Part shown: positions 18,404 to 28,310 of the stretch, in pieces | Layout: each line of letters starts with the position of its first letter | Position numbering within the stretch: position 1 is the first letter of the stretch | Assembly: GCF_002504165.1 (NCBI RefSeq) | Contig: NZ_CP021404.1 | Location: forward strand, 1,674,001-1,738,000 | Origin: Pacificitalea manganoxidans | GTDB taxonomy: Bacteria > Pseudomonadota > Alphaproteobacteria > Rhodobacterales > Rhodobacteraceae | Reading direction: 5' to 3' | DNA length: 64,000 nucleotides | Translations under genes and position numbers: made by a program | Notes under the pieces: model-generated | What the model saw: only the letters and a program-made list of their open reading frames with translations | Told to the model about the DNA's origin: nothing | Databases searched by the model: none

Positions 18404-19741
18404 ATGGACATTCTCAGCGACATCCCGAGCTTTGGCGGAGTGATCGGGACGATACTCGCCTTTGTCGTCGCGCTGTCGATCATCGTGGCGATCCACGAAT
18501 ACGGCCATTACATCATCGGTCGCCTGTCGGGCATCCATGCGGAGGTCTTTTCGCTGGGCTTCGGGCCGGTTTTGCTATCGCGCCGGGACAAGCACGGCAC
18601 CAAATGGCAATTGGCCGCGCTGCCCTTTGGTGGGTTCGTGAAGTTCCTCGGCGATGCGGATGCGGCCTCGGGCAAGGATGGCGAGGCGATTCATCAGATG
18701 GACCCCGCTGAGTTGCGCCGCACCATGCATGGCGCGCCGCTCTGGGCGCGTGCGGCCACTGTCGCGGCGGGGCCGATCTTTAACTTCATCCTGTCGATCA
18801 TCGTGTTTGCCGCCGTCATCGGTGTGCGCGGCATCGCGGTGGAGCCGGTCACGGTTGCGGATGCCGTGGACCTTCCCGCTGATCTGCCGGTGCTGGAGCA
18901 GGGCGACGTGATTTTGGGCGTGGGCGGGCAGGAAACCCCTGATTACGCGGCCTTCTATGCTGCGCTCGATGATCTGCCGGTCGAAGACACGGTGCCCTAT
19001 TCGGTTGATCGGGACGGGCGCGCGCAGACGGTCGAGGCAGTCTATCCCTTCCCGCCGCTGATCAGCGCGTTGCAGCCCGACAGCGCCGCGATGGATGCAG
19101 GCCTGCGCGTGGGCGACGTAATCACCGCCATCGACGGCACGCCCATCACCGCCTTCCGCGAATTGCAAAGCGTGGTGGGCGAGGGCGATGGCGCACCGCT
19201 GCTGCTCAATGTCTGGCGCGACGGGGCCGAGATGGACTTTACGCTCGCGCCGCGCCGCGTCGATCTGCCCTCGTCCGAAGGCGGGTTCGAAACCCGGTGG
19301 CTGATCGGGATCACCGGCGGTCTGGCCTTTACCCCCGCAACGCGCGCGCCCAATCCGGCAGAGGCGGTGTGGATGGGGGTCAAGCAGACCGGCTTCATCA
19401 TCGAAAGCTCGCTTTCGGGGCTGTATCACATGATCACCGGCGCGATTTCGTCGTGCAATCTGCGCGGGCCTTTGGGCATTGCGGAAACGTCGGGACAGGC
19501 GGCGAGCCAAGGCGCGTCGAGCTTCATCTGGTTCATCGCGGTGCTGTCGACGGCGGTCGGGCTTTTGAACCTGTTTCCGATCCCGGTTCTGGATGGCGGG
19601 CATTTGGTGTTTCACGCCTATGAGGCCGTGGCAGGCCGCCCGCCCAGCGACCGTGTGCTGCGCGTGCTGATGAGCATCGGGCTGGTTCTGATCCTGTCGC
19701 TGATGGTGTTCGGTCTGACCAACGATCTGTTCTGCCCATAA
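18404..19741 (+). CDS. rseP: Site-2 membrane metalloprotease RseP
   Basis: RseP cleaves membrane anti-sigma factors and leftover signal peptides within the inner membrane. The 445-residue protein has the zinc site HEYGH at residues 31-35 in the first helix and the second catalytic helix motif NLFPIPVLDGGH near residue 390. PDZ-like segments lie between (SALQPDSAAMDAGLRVGDVI). The start at 18404 follows a GGAC-rich site. It closes the isoprenoid/phospholipid run; a small peptide gene and a terminator follow. Confidence 0.94.
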   Translation: MDILSDIPSFGGVIGTILAFVVALSIIVAIHEYGHYIIGRLSGIHAEVFSLGFGPVLLSRRDKHGTKWQLAALPFGGFVKFLGDADAASGKDGEAIHQMDPAELRRTMHGAPLWARAATVAAGPIFNFILSIIVFAAVIGVRGIAVEPVTVADAVDLPADLPVLEQGDVILGVGGQETPDYAAFYAALDDLPVEDTVPYSVDRDGRAQTVEAVYPFPPLISALQPDSAAMDAGLRVGDVITAIDGTPITAFRELQSVVGEGDGAPLLLNVWRDGAEMDFTLAPRRVDLPSSEGGFETRWLIGITGGLAFTPATRAPNPAEAVWMGVKQTGFIIESSLSGLYHMITGAISSCNLRGPLGIAETSGQAASQGASSFIWFIAVLSTAVGLLNLFPIPVLDGGHLVFHAYEAVAGRPPSDRVLRVLMSIGLVLILSLMVFGLTNDLFCP

Positions 19742-19944
19742 GCTGGGGCAGGGTGCGGGGCGCGGCACTGTTCTGGCGCTGTCGCCTTCGCGCCACATCT
19801 ACGCAGATTTCCCAGCGCCACCATCGTGCAGCCGCAATTTTGCCCAATTTGGCCTCTACCCCTCAGGTTGAGCGGACCCGACGCAAGGTCACCGTCTATT
19901 GAGGCGGTCGCGCCGGGGCCAGAGTCCAGACATAGGTGTGAGAC

Positions 19945-20076
19945 ATGCAAACCTTGAGCGCCGGCTATTCCGGGATGAGCCTGATCCTGAACCTGAATTG
20001 GGATCGGATCCTCTATGTGGTCACGATTGCCGCCGCGCTTGGCGTGGGCGGTCTGCTGGGCTCGATGCTGGGCTGA
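19945..20076 (+). CDS. Small membrane peptide (43 residues) between rseP and bamA
   Basis: A 43-codon frame (starting MQTLSAGYSGMSLILNLNWD, ending GVGGLLGSMLG) encodes one hydrophobic glycine-rich helix (about residues 23-43). It is followed 72 bases later by a strong intrinsic terminator, which supports it as the last gene of the rseP transcript. Upstream GTGTGAGAC is a weak ribosome site. I do not recognise a family. A similar-sized membrane peptide follows recG at 34181. Confidence 0.5.
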   Translation: MQTLSAGYSGMSLILNLNWDRILYVVTIAAALGVGGLLGSMLG

Positions 20077-20147
20077 TACCCGGCTTGGGCTGGCTGCGCG
20101 GGATTTCCTCCCCTCGTTTCGCGGAGCAGCCTTGCCGGACATGGAAG

Positions 20148-20171
20148 AGCGGGCCTTTGGGCCCGCTTTTT
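20148..20171 (+). terminator. Intrinsic terminator before bamA
   Basis: AGCGGGCC, a 4-base loop and GGCCCGCT are followed directly by TTTTTC, a textbook Rho-independent terminator. It separates the rseP transcription unit from bamA, so bamA probably has its own promoter in 20172-20325. Confidence 0.85.
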
Positions 20172-20325
20172 CAGTTTTCAGGGGGTCAATCCCGGTCACG
20201 GCCCCACGATGCGTGGTGATGCCGCGCGGATCGGGCAGGCGGCGGTGCTTGCGGCTTTTGACAAGCCCCCCCAATCCCGATACTCAGGTCAGCGAAAAGA
20301 AACGACGTTTTGGGGACAGTCGGCA

Positions 20326-22662
20326 ATGGCGGGTGCACAGAAAACCGGGGGCCGGACTCTGGTCGGGCGGAACGGACTCCAGAAGGTCGCAGTGGCGACC
20401 TTTCTTGGGCTTTCAACGGCTTCCATCGCGGGGCTCGGCCCCGTTGCGGCCCAGAGCTACAGCTTCACCGATGTCGTGATCGAGGGCAATCAGCGGGTCT
20501 CGCCCGCGTCGATCGTGTCCTACGCCGGAATCGGGCGGGGGGAGCAGGTGTCTGCGGCTCAGCTGAATGCCGCCTATCAGGGCATCGTGAATTCCGGTCT
20601 GTTCGAGACCGTCAATATCGAGCCGCGCGGCAACACGTTGGTCATCACGGTTCAGGAATACCCCACGATCAACGTCATCAATTTCGAAGGTAACCGCCGG
20701 ATGGATGATGAGGAGCTTCAGGCCCTTATCAAATCCACCTCACGCCGGGTCTATTCCCCGACCCAGGCCGAGGCCGACGCCGCTGCGATCACGCAGGCCT
20801 ATGCCAGTGCCGGGCGTCTCGCCGCGACGGTGGAACCGGTGATCATCCGCCGTTCCGACAACCGCGTCGATCTGGTGTTCGAAGTGACCGAGGGCAAAGT
20901 CGTCGAGATCGAACGCCTTGCCTTTGCCGGCAACCGCGCCTTTTCCGACAGCCGTCTGCGCCGTGTCCTGAGCACCAAACAGGCAGGTATTTTCCGCGCG
21001 CTGGTCCAAAGCGACACGTTCATCGCCGAGCGGATCGAGTTCGACAAACAGGTGCTGCGCGACTTCTACCTGTCGCGGGGCTATATCGACTTCCAGACCC
21101 TGTCGACGACCACCGAACTGACCCGGAACCGCAACGCCTTCCTGCTGACGTTCAATGTCCGCGAAGGTCAGCAATTCCGGTTGGGCCGCGTCACCGTCAC
21201 CTCCGAAATCGAAGGCGTGAATGCCGCAGCCTACCGGGAGGCGATCCGCGCCGGTGAGGGCAGCGTCTACTCCCCCTCGATCCTTGAAAACAACGTCGCG
21301 CGCATGGAAACGCTGGCGGTGGAACAGGGCGTCAACTTCGTCCGGGTCGATCCGCAGATCACCCGCAACGAACGCGATCTGACGCTTGATGTGAACTACG
21401 TCATCACCCGCGGTCCGCGCGTGTTCGTGGAACGCATCGATATCGAAGGCAACACCACCACGCTGGACCGTGTCGTGCGGCGTGAATTCACCAGTGTCGA
21501 GGGCGACCCGTTCAACCCCCGCGCCATCCGGCAGAGCGCCGAGCGCATCCGCGCGCTTGGTTTCTTCTCCAACGCCGAGGTGCAGGCCCGCGAAGGTTCG
21601 GCCCCCGATCAGGTCATCGTCGACGTGGATGTCGAAGAACAGCCCACCGGCTCGCTGGGCTTTGGCGTCAGCTACGGCGTCAATACCGGGGTTGGCCTGA
21701 ATGCGAGCTTCTCGGAAAGCAACTTCCTTGGCCGCGGGCAGGCGATCAGCTTTGGCATCAACACCACGACCGACAGCCGCGCGCTGAATTTCAGCTTTGC
21801 GGAGCCCGCGTTCCTTGGCCGCGACCTGCGGGCAGGCGTGGCATTCAACTACCGGGAATCCACCAGCGACGACGCGGATTACAACACCCGCATCGGCAGC
21901 TTCGGCCCGTTCATCGACTTCCCGTTGGCCGAGCGTAGCCGCCTGCGTCTGCGCTTCTCCGGCAACTACAAAGAATTGTCGAACGTCGACACCGACAACT
22001 CCTTTATTCTCCAGCAGGAAGAAGGCTCCTACAGCACCGGCGAAGTCGGCTACACCTACTCGTTTGACAGCCGCAACAGCGGGCTCGATCCGAATGCGGG
22101 CGTGTTGGTCCGCTTCAGTCAGGATTTCGGGTTCGGCGACAAATCCTATGTGCGCACCACCGCGCTGGTCGCCGCCGAGAAGGCCGTGCTGAACGAGGAC
22201 GTGACCCTACGCGCGGAATTCGAAGGCGGCGCGCTGAGCTATTTTGATGGCGGGTCGACCGTGCTTGACCGGTTCGACCTGAACGGCAAGATCCGTGGCT
22301 TCGAAAACAACGGCCTTGGCCCGCGTGACCTGAACGCTCCTGACGAAGACGCGCTGAAAGGCGAAATGTTCGCGGTGGCCCGGTTCGAGGCCGATTTCCC
22401 GCTGGGCCTTCCCGAAGAATACGGCATCAATGGTGGTGTGTTCTTTGACGTCGGCTCCGTCTGGGGGCTCAGCGATACGGCAGGCGGCGAAGATGGCTCC
22501 GATGAGGTCGATGACGCTTTCTACCTGCGGTCCTCGCTCGGCGTGTCGCTGTTCTGGGATACGCCCATCGGGCCGCTGCGCTTCAACTTCGCCAAGCCCA
22601 TCGTCAAGAAGGACTACGACGAAGAGCAGCCCTTCGACCTGACGATCTCCACCCGGTTCTAA
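20326..22662 (+). CDS. bamA: Outer membrane protein assembly factor BamA
   Basis: BamA inserts beta-barrel proteins into the outer membrane. From the ATG at 20326 the product is 778 residues. A signal sequence (about residues 15-45, ending PVAAQS) is followed by five POTRA repeats (first one starting FTDVVIEGNQRVSPASIVSY). A C-terminal 16-strand barrel starts near GSLGFGVSYGVNTGVGL and ends in an aromatic residue (TISTRF), the usual BAM recognition signal. The longer in-frame start at 20209 overlaps the terminator region and is rejected. ompH follows after 1 base. Confidence 0.96.
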   Translation: MAGAQKTGGRTLVGRNGLQKVAVATFLGLSTASIAGLGPVAAQSYSFTDVVIEGNQRVSPASIVSYAGIGRGEQVSAAQLNAAYQGIVNSGLFETVNIEPRGNTLVITVQEYPTINVINFEGNRRMDDEELQALIKSTSRRVYSPTQAEADAAAITQAYASAGRLAATVEPVIIRRSDNRVDLVFEVTEGKVVEIERLAFAGNRAFSDSRLRRVLSTKQAGIFRALVQSDTFIAERIEFDKQVLRDFYLSRGYIDFQTLSTTTELTRNRNAFLLTFNVREGQQFRLGRVTVTSEIEGVNAAAYREAIRAGEGSVYSPSILENNVARMETLAVEQGVNFVRVDPQITRNERDLTLDVNYVITRGPRVFVERIDIEGNTTTLDRVVRREFTSVEGDPFNPRAIRQSAERIRALGFFSNAEVQAREGSAPDQVIVDVDVEEQPTGSLGFGVSYGVNTGVGLNASFSESNFLGRGQAISFGINTTTDSRALNFSFAEPAFLGRDLRAGVAFNYRESTSDDADYNTRIGSFGPFIDFPLAERSRLRLRFSGNYKELSNVDTDNSFILQQEEGSYSTGEVGYTYSFDSRNSGLDPNAGVLVRFSQDFGFGDKSYVRTTALVAAEKAVLNEDVTLRAEFEGGALSYFDGGSTVLDRFDLNGKIRGFENNGLGPRDLNAPDEDALKGEMFAVARFEADFPLGLPEEYGINGGVFFDVGSVWGLSDTAGGEDGSDEVDDAFYLRSSLGVSLFWDTPIGPLRFNFAKPIVKKDYDEEQPFDLTISTRF

Positions 22663-22663
22663 G

Positions 22664-23476
22664 ATGCGTCACTTCGGTGTCTGTCCGCGCAGGCCCGTGC
22701 ACCGCCTGATCCGGCGTCTCGCCGGGGCAGGCGCGGCGCTGAGCCTGTGCGCGGGCGGCGCTTGGGCCCAAGGTGACGGTCTGTCGCTGGGCACGGTGGT
22801 GCAAAACGGCGGGGCTGCGGGGCAGGATCAAATCCCGCGTCCCTCGGCGACACCGCTGCTGACCGTCGATCAGGAGCGGCTGTTTACCGACAGCGCCTTT
22901 GGCCGCCGTGTGGCACGGGAGCTGGAGCAGGCCGGAAATGAACTGGCTACCGAAAATCGCAGCATCGAGGAGGAACTGACCTCCGAAGAGCAAAGCCTGA
23001 CCCAGCGCCGCGGGGCGATGCAGCCCGCCCAATTCCGCAAGCTGGCAGATACGTTCGATGAAAAGGTCACCGCCCTGCGGCGTCAGCAGGACAGCAAGAC
23101 CCGCGCCCTGACACGCCGTCGCGATCTGGAACGTCAGCTGTTCTATTCCAGCGCTGTGCCCATTCTGGGGGAGCTTCTGGCCGAAATGGGGGCCGTCGCC
23201 ATCCTCAATGAGCGGGCCGTGTTCATTGCCGCCGATTCCGTCGACGTGACCGATGAGGCGATCGCCCGGATCAATGACCGGATCGGCGCAGGGTCCGGGG
23301 TAGGGCGGCTGCTGCCCGAAGAGCCAGCGCAGGACAGCGATGGCTTGGGCCCGATGTCGGACCCGACCGAGGCGGGCGATGGGTTGTTGTCACCTGGGCT
23401 TCCCGACGAATTTCCTGTCGACGATAGTGACACCGGCACCGACACCACCCCCGCGCCGCTTCCCGACGATCAGTAA
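22664..23476 (+). CDS. OmpH/Skp-family periplasmic chaperone
   Basis: This 270-residue protein has an N-terminal signal peptide (cleavage near GGAWAQG) and a central charged coiled-coil segment (about residues 85-155: VARELEQAGNELATENRSIE and onward). A proline/aspartate-rich tail follows. OmpH/Skp chaperones carry unfolded outer-membrane proteins across the periplasm to BamA. Position directly after bamA and before fabZ-lpxA is the standard skp locus. The long acidic tail is unlike E. coli Skp. Confidence 0.85.
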   Translation: MRHFGVCPRRPVHRLIRRLAGAGAALSLCAGGAWAQGDGLSLGTVVQNGGAAGQDQIPRPSATPLLTVDQERLFTDSAFGRRVARELEQAGNELATENRSIEEELTSEEQSLTQRRGAMQPAQFRKLADTFDEKVTALRRQQDSKTRALTRRRDLERQLFYSSAVPILGELLAEMGAVAILNERAVFIAADSVDVTDEAIARINDRIGAGSGVGRLLPEEPAQDSDGLGPMSDPTEAGDGLLSPGLPDEFPVDDSDTGTDTTPAPLPDDQ

Positions 23477-23593
23477 TAGCGTGCATGGGCGTCAGCGGGG
23501 CGGTGTTCCGTTTCGACATTGCCACGCCGCCGCCTTGCCCGCCCCCGCGCGGCAATGCTAGGTGAAGTCAACCTGACAGGAAGGACCCGTGGC

Positions 23594-24079
23594 ATGACCG
23601 ACAATGCGCCTCTCTCGGCCGATATCGACCTGATCCAGCGGATTATTCCGCATCGCTACCCGTTTCTGCTGATCGATAAGGTGCGTGACATCGTGCCGAA
23701 CGAAACGGCTGTGGGGGTCAAGAACGTCACCTTCAACGAGCCGCATTTCCAAGGTCATTTCCCCGGCGCGCCGATCATGCCCGGCGTCACCATCATCGAG
23801 GCGCTGGCGCAGACCGCCGCCGTCATGGTGGGTGTGTCCGAAGGGCTCGCCGACAAGAACATGCTCGTTTACTTCATGGCCATCGATAAGGCAAAGTTCC
23901 GGCGCAAGGTCGTGCCCGGCGATGTGCTAGAGCTAAAGGTCACCGTCAAACGCGGCGGCGGCAAGGTCTGGAAATTCGAAGGCGTCGCCACCGTCGAGGG
24001 CGAGATGGCAGCGCAGGCCGAATTCACCGCGATGATGGATCTGGGCGCGGCCAAGGCCGACAGCGCGGAAACCGCCTGA
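23594..24079 (+). CDS. fabZ: 3-hydroxyacyl-ACP dehydratase FabZ
   Basis: FabZ dehydrates 3-hydroxyacyl-ACP in fatty acid synthesis and competes with LpxA for the same acyl chain. The 161-residue product has the catalytic histidine segment [16 protein letters not shown] and the following glutamate in [11 protein letters not shown]. The start at 23594 ([20 protein letters not shown]) fits the family; a longer frame to 23519 does not. The stop and lpxA start share one base (TGATG). Confidence 0.95.
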   Translation: MTDNAPLSADIDLIQRIIPHRYPFLLIDKVRDIVPNETAVGVKNVTFNEPHFQGHFPGAPIMPGVTIIEALAQTAAVMVGVSEGLADKNMLVYFMAIDKAKFRRKVVPGDVLELKVTVKRGGGKVWKFEGVATVEGEMAAQAEFTAMMDLGAAKADSAETA

Positions 24080-24876
24080 TGGCTGTTCACCCCGATGCAC
24101 AGGTGCATGGCTCGGCCGTGGTCGAGCCGGGCGCGGAACTGGCCGCAGGTGTCGTCGTCGGCCCGTTTGCGGTGATCGGGGCTGAGGTGCGCATCGCCCA
24201 GAACACCGAGATCAAATCTCATGCGGTGATTACCGGTCGCACCTCCATCGGGCCGGACTGCGTGATTTTCCCCTTTGCGGTGATTGGTGAGATTCCGCAG
24301 GATCTGAAATTCCGCGGGGAACAGACCCGGCTGGAAATCGGCGCGCGCAATCGCATCCGCGAGCATGTCACCGTCAACACCGGCACCGAAGGCGGCGGCG
24401 GTTTAACCCGGATCGGGGATGATTGCCTGATCATGGCGGGCGCGCATGTCGCCCATGACGCGCAGATCGGCAACCGCGTGATCCTTGTCAACAACTCCGC
24501 CGTGGCCGGGCATTGCCAGATTGAGGATGAGGTCATCATCGGCGGGCTGTCGGGCATTCACCAATGGGTGCGGATTGGCCGTGGCGCCATCATCGGTGCG
24601 GTCAGCATGGTCACCAATGACGTCATCCCCTACGGGCTGGTGCAGGGGCCGCGTGGCCAGTTGCACGGTCTGAACCTTGTCGGGCTGAAGCGTAAGGGCG
24701 TGCCGCGTGTCGATATTACCGCGCTGCGGGCGGCCTATCAGATGCTGGCCCAAGGTGAGGGGGCGTTCATGGACCGCACCAAGCGGCTGGGCGCGGAAAC
24801 CGAAAGCGACCATGTCCGCGAGATCGTGGATTTCGTCACAGGTGCCACGGATCGCAGTTTCCTGATCCCGCAATGA
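24079..24876 (+). CDS. lpxA: UDP-N-acetylglucosamine acyltransferase LpxA
   Basis: LpxA catalyses the first step of lipid A synthesis. The 265-residue protein begins with left-handed beta-helix hexapeptide repeats (VHPDAQVHGSAVVEPGAELA and on). It holds the catalytic-histidine segment MAGAHVAHDAQIGNRVI, the acyl-pocket region GLSGIHQWVRIG, and a helical C-terminal domain. It is tightly packed with fabZ and lpxI. Confidence 0.95.
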   Translation: MAVHPDAQVHGSAVVEPGAELAAGVVVGPFAVIGAEVRIAQNTEIKSHAVITGRTSIGPDCVIFPFAVIGEIPQDLKFRGEQTRLEIGARNRIREHVTVNTGTEGGGGLTRIGDDCLIMAGAHVAHDAQIGNRVILVNNSAVAGHCQIEDEVIIGGLSGIHQWVRIGRGAIIGAVSMVTNDVIPYGLVQGPRGQLHGLNLVGLKRKGVPRVDITALRAAYQMLAQGEGAFMDRTKRLGAETESDHVREIVDFVTGATDRSFLIPQ

Positions 24877-24886
24877 GGAGGCGCCC

Positions 24887-25819
24887 ATGAGCCTTGCGCT
24901 GATCGTCGGCTCGGGTCGTCTGCCAGTGGTGATTGATACCACCCTGCGCGCACGCGGGATCGAGGCACCGGCCTTTGCGCTGGAAAGCACACCCTGTCAT
25001 CTGGCCCATGCCGAACGGTTCCGGCTGGAACATCTGGGCGGCTTTATCGCAGGGCTCAAGGCACGTGGGATCGACACGATCTGTATGGCGGGCGGGGTGC
25101 GTCGGCCCGATCTTGACCCGGATGCCGTAGATGATGCGACCGCGCCGCTGCTGGTGCGGATCGGCACGGCGATGGCACAGGGCGATGATGCGGCTTTGCG
25201 CGAATTCATCACCTTGTTCGAAGAACATGGGCTGACGATCCGCGCGGCGCATGAAATTTGCCCTGAATTGCTGCTGCCTGCGGGCGTGCCCAGCCGGGTG
25301 CAACTGCGGGCTCACCACCGCGACGACGCCGCGCGCGGGGCGCAGATCGTGGCGGCGATGGGCGCGGCGGATGTGGGGCAGGCCTGCGTGGTGTCGCGCG
25401 GTCTGGCGCTGGCGGTCGAAGCGTTGCCGGGAACCGACCGGATGATGCGCGCCTTGATGGCCGATCCCAAGAGCGCCGGGCAGGATCGCCCCGACGCGCT
25501 GCGCCCCGAAAGCCTGATGCGTGATGTGCTGCCGCTGACCGACTGGCTGGCCGAATGGTTCGCGCAGCCGCAGCGACCGGGCCGTGATCCGGCGCTGCCG
25601 CCGGGGGGCATCCTCTACAAAGGTGCGAAGCCGGGGCAGGATCGGCGCGTCGATCTGCCCGTGATCGGCCCCGACACGATGCTGACCGCCGCCGAGCTAG
25701 GGCTGGAGGGCGTGGTCATCGAGGCGGGAAATGTGATGGTTCTGGACTGCGATGCGGTGCTCCGAATTGCCGATGAATCCGGCTTGTTCCTATGGGTTCG
25801 TACTTCGGAGGAAGGATGA
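24887..25819 (+). CDS. lpxI: UDP-2,3-diacylglucosamine pyrophosphatase LpxI
   Basis: LpxI (DUF1009) is the alphaproteobacterial replacement for LpxH; it hydrolyses UDP-2,3-diacylglucosamine to lipid X. The 310-residue product starts SLALIVGSGRLPVVI. Its C-terminal catalytic domain contains GGILYKGAKPGQDRRVDLPV, IGPDTMLTAAELGLEGVVIE and LDCDAVLRIADESGLFLWV. A GAGGAG ribosome site lies before 24887. The stop overlaps the lpxB ATG by 4 bases. Confidence 0.92.
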   Translation: MSLALIVGSGRLPVVIDTTLRARGIEAPAFALESTPCHLAHAERFRLEHLGGFIAGLKARGIDTICMAGGVRRPDLDPDAVDDATAPLLVRIGTAMAQGDDAALREFITLFEEHGLTIRAAHEICPELLLPAGVPSRVQLRAHHRDDAARGAQIVAAMGAADVGQACVVSRGLALAVEALPGTDRMMRALMADPKSAGQDRPDALRPESLMRDVLPLTDWLAEWFAQPQRPGRDPALPPGGILYKGAKPGQDRRVDLPVIGPDTMLTAAELGLEGVVIEAGNVMVLDCDAVLRIADESGLFLWVRTSEEG

Positions 25820-26970
25820 ATAACGCACCGCATCTATATGTGATTGCTGGGGAACCTTCGGGCGACCGTCTGGGCGGCGCCTTGATGCGCGGGATCAATG
25901 AGATGGCGCCCGGCACCCGCTGGTCCGGCATCGGCGGGGCCGAGATGACAGCGCGCGGGTTGCTCAGCCTTTTCCCGATGGAAGAGTTGTCGGTCATGGG
26001 ACTGGCCGAGGTGCTGCCCCGTTACCGTCAGTTGATGCGCCGCATCAATGAGACCGCCCGCGCTGTGATCGACAGTGGCGCGGATGCGCTTGTCACCATC
26101 GACAGCCCGGATTTCTGCCTGCGCGTGGCACGGCGGGTGAAGGCCGTGAAACCCGATCTGAAGGTCATTCATTATGTCGCGCCCACCGTCTGGGCGTGGC
26201 GTCCGGGGCGCGCGCGCAAGATGGCCGACTGTGTCGATCATGTGCTGGCGCTGTTCCCGTTCGAGCCTCCTTTCATGGAGGCCGCGGGCATGGGCTGCGA
26301 TTTCGTAGGTCACCCGGTCGTGGCGGAGCCCCAGGCAACTGCCGAGGAGGTCGCGGCTTTCCGTGCCACTCATGGGCTGAGCAGTGACGCGCCGCTGATC
26401 CTTGCGCTGCCCGGATCGCGCATGGGGGAGGTCGGTCGGCTTTGCCCGATTTTTGGCGCGGCTCTGACCCGTGTCGTCGCGCGCCATCCTGACGCCCGCA
26501 TCGTGGTGCCCACGGTAGGGGCGGTCGCGCAGACGGTGGCGGAACTGACGCGCACATGGCCCGGCGCGCCGATCCTGCTGGAGCCGGGCGCGACAGAGGC
26601 CAAGCGCGCGGCATTTGCGGCGGCGGATATGGCGCTGGCGGCATCCGGCACCGTGTCGCTGGAACTGGCTGCCGCGCGCACGCCGATGGTGATCGGCTAC
26701 GACATGGCATGGCTCAGCCGTCAGATCATCGGCCGCTTGCTAAAGGTAAACACCGTCACGCTGGTGAACCTTGTCTCCGACACGCGCGCGGTGCCTGAGT
26801 TCATCGGCGATGCCTGCCGTCCCGAGGCCTTGGCAGATGCGCTGCTGTCCACTCTCAGCCATCCTGAGACGCAGCTTGATGCGATGCGGCTGACGATGGA
26901 GCGCCTCGGCGAGGGCGGGGAACGCCCCGGACACCGCGCGGCGCGCGCTGTGCTGGATGTCGTGGGATAA
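25816..26970 (+). CDS. lpxB: Lipid-A-disaccharide synthase LpxB
   Basis: LpxB joins UDP-2,3-diacylglucosamine and lipid X into the tetraacyl disaccharide. The 384-residue GT19 enzyme has VIAGEPSGDRLGGALM at the N-terminus, YVAPTVWAWRPGRARKM, and the nucleotide-sugar region LEPGATEAKRAAFAAADMAL plus ASGTVSLELA. The ATG at 25816 follows GAGGAAGG and overlaps lpxI (ATGA). It is the last gene of the envelope block. Confidence 0.95.
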   Translation: MNNAPHLYVIAGEPSGDRLGGALMRGINEMAPGTRWSGIGGAEMTARGLLSLFPMEELSVMGLAEVLPRYRQLMRRINETARAVIDSGADALVTIDSPDFCLRVARRVKAVKPDLKVIHYVAPTVWAWRPGRARKMADCVDHVLALFPFEPPFMEAAGMGCDFVGHPVVAEPQATAEEVAAFRATHGLSSDAPLILALPGSRMGEVGRLCPIFGAALTRVVARHPDARIVVPTVGAVAQTVAELTRTWPGAPILLEPGATEAKRAAFAAADMALAASGTVSLELAAARTPMVIGYDMAWLSRQIIGRLLKVNTVTLVNLVSDTRAVPEFIGDACRPEALADALLSTLSHPETQLDAMRLTMERLGEGGERPGHRAARAVLDVVG

Positions 26971-26972
26971 AA

Positions 26973-27006
26973 CCTGACCGCGCGGCCACGGGGCTGGGCG
27001 GTCAGG
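26973..27006. terminator. Hairpin between convergent lpxB and mnmA
   Basis: CCTGACCGC and GCGGTCAGG form a perfect 9-base-pair stem three bases after the lpxB stop, with a 16-base loop. There is no strong T-run on either side. It may serve both convergent transcripts. Confidence 0.4.
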
Positions 27007-27046
27007 CTGATATTGGATGGCGCGCCTGAGAGGGCGGCCTCGGGTC

Positions 27047-28192
27047 TCAGCCGCGCCAGATCCAGCCGCCGCCCAACACCCGCGTGCCCTCGGTCTCATA
27101 GAATACGCAGGCCTGTCCGGGGGACACGCCTTCTTCGGGCGACAGCAATTCCACCGTGGCCGTATCAGGGCCCAGCGGGCGCAGGATCGCTTCCTGAGGG
27201 GGGCGTGTCGACCGGACACGGACCGAGATGTGCCATTCGGCCTGACTGTCGAGCGGCGCGTCGCCCAGCCAGTTGATTTCGCGCACCGGAACCATACGGG
27301 TCGAAAGCGCCTCCTTTGGCCCCACGAAGACTTGCCGCGTGTCGGGATCCAGCTTCACCACATAGAGCGGCTCGCTCAGCCCACCGATGCCCAGCCCCCG
27401 CCGCTGACCGATGGTGTAATGAATGACGCCCTCGTGCCGGCCAAGTTTGGTGCCGTCGAGATGCACGATCTCTCCCGGCTCCCCTGCGCCTGGGCGCAGT
27501 TTTTCGATTACCGACGCGTAGTTGCCATTAGGAACAAAGCAGATGTCCTGACTGTCAGGCTTATCCGCCACGGCCAGCCCATGTTTGGCGGCGAGCGCGC
27601 GGGTTTCGGCCTTTGAGGTCAGATGCCCCAGCGGGAACCGCAGATAATTAAGCTGCTCCGGCGTGGTCGAGAACAGGAAATAGGACTGGTCACGCCCCGG
27701 ATCTCCTGCGGAGTGAAGCTCCGGCCCCGCGGCGCCCATCTTGCGTTGGATATAATGCCCGGTCGCCATGCAATCGGCGTCCAGATCGCGCGCGGTTTGC
27801 AGCAGATCCTTGAACTTGACCCGCTCATTGCAGCGAATGCAGGGCACGGGTGTCGCGCCGGCCAGATAGCTGTCCGCGAACTCGTCGATTACCGCATCTT
27901 GGAAAATGTTTTCATAATCCAGAACGTAATGGGGGAAGCCCATTTCCTCGGCCACGCGGCGGGCGTCATGAATGTCGATCCCCGCGCAGCAGGCGCCCTT
28001 TTTGGCCAGCGCCGCGCCATGATCATAAAGCTGGAGCGTCACGCCGATCACATCGTATCCTTGGGACGCCAACTCCGCCGCGACGACCGAGCTATCGACC
28101 CCGCCGGACATCGCCACGACGACGCGCGTCTCGGCGGGCGATTTCGCAAAGCCGAGGGAATTGAGCTGCGTTTTGCTGTGATCGAGTGCCAT
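27047..28192 (-). CDS. mnmA: tRNA 2-thiouridylase MnmA
   Basis: MnmA adds sulfur at position 2 of the wobble uridine in Lys, Glu and Gln tRNAs. The 381-residue protein has the PP-loop [17 protein letters not shown] (about residues 26-40). A first catalytic cysteine lies in [10 protein letters not shown] and the second in [13 protein letters not shown]-terminal beta-barrel ends the protein. A GGAGA ribosome site precedes the ATG at 28192. It is convergent with lpxB and divergent from sciP. Confidence 0.95.
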   Translation of the reverse strand: MALDHSKTQLNSLGFAKSPAETRVVVAMSGGVDSSVVAAELASQGYDVIGVTLQLYDHGAALAKKGACCAGIDIHDARRVAEEMGFPHYVLDYENIFQDAVIDEFADSYLAGATPVPCIRCNERVKFKDLLQTARDLDADCMATGHYIQRKMGAAGPELHSAGDPGRDQSYFLFSTTPEQLNYLRFPLGHLTSKAETRALAAKHGLAVADKPDSQDICFVPNGNYASVIEKLRPGAGEPGEIVHLDGTKLGRHEGVIHYTIGQRRGLGIGGLSEPLYVVKLDPDTRQVFVGPKEALSTRMVPVREINWLGDAPLDSQAEWHISVRVRSTRPPQEAILRPLGPDTATVELLSPEEGVSPGQACVFYETEGTRVLGGGWIWRG

Positions 28193-28310
28193 GCCAGTCT
28201 CCTAGACCGCGCGATTACGAGAAAAATCCGAGCTATCCACATAGGTACGGTTCACGCCCGTTTAAGGGATTTCCCGCAGTTTGCCGAGAGTCGAACGAAG
28301 GGAAATAACA

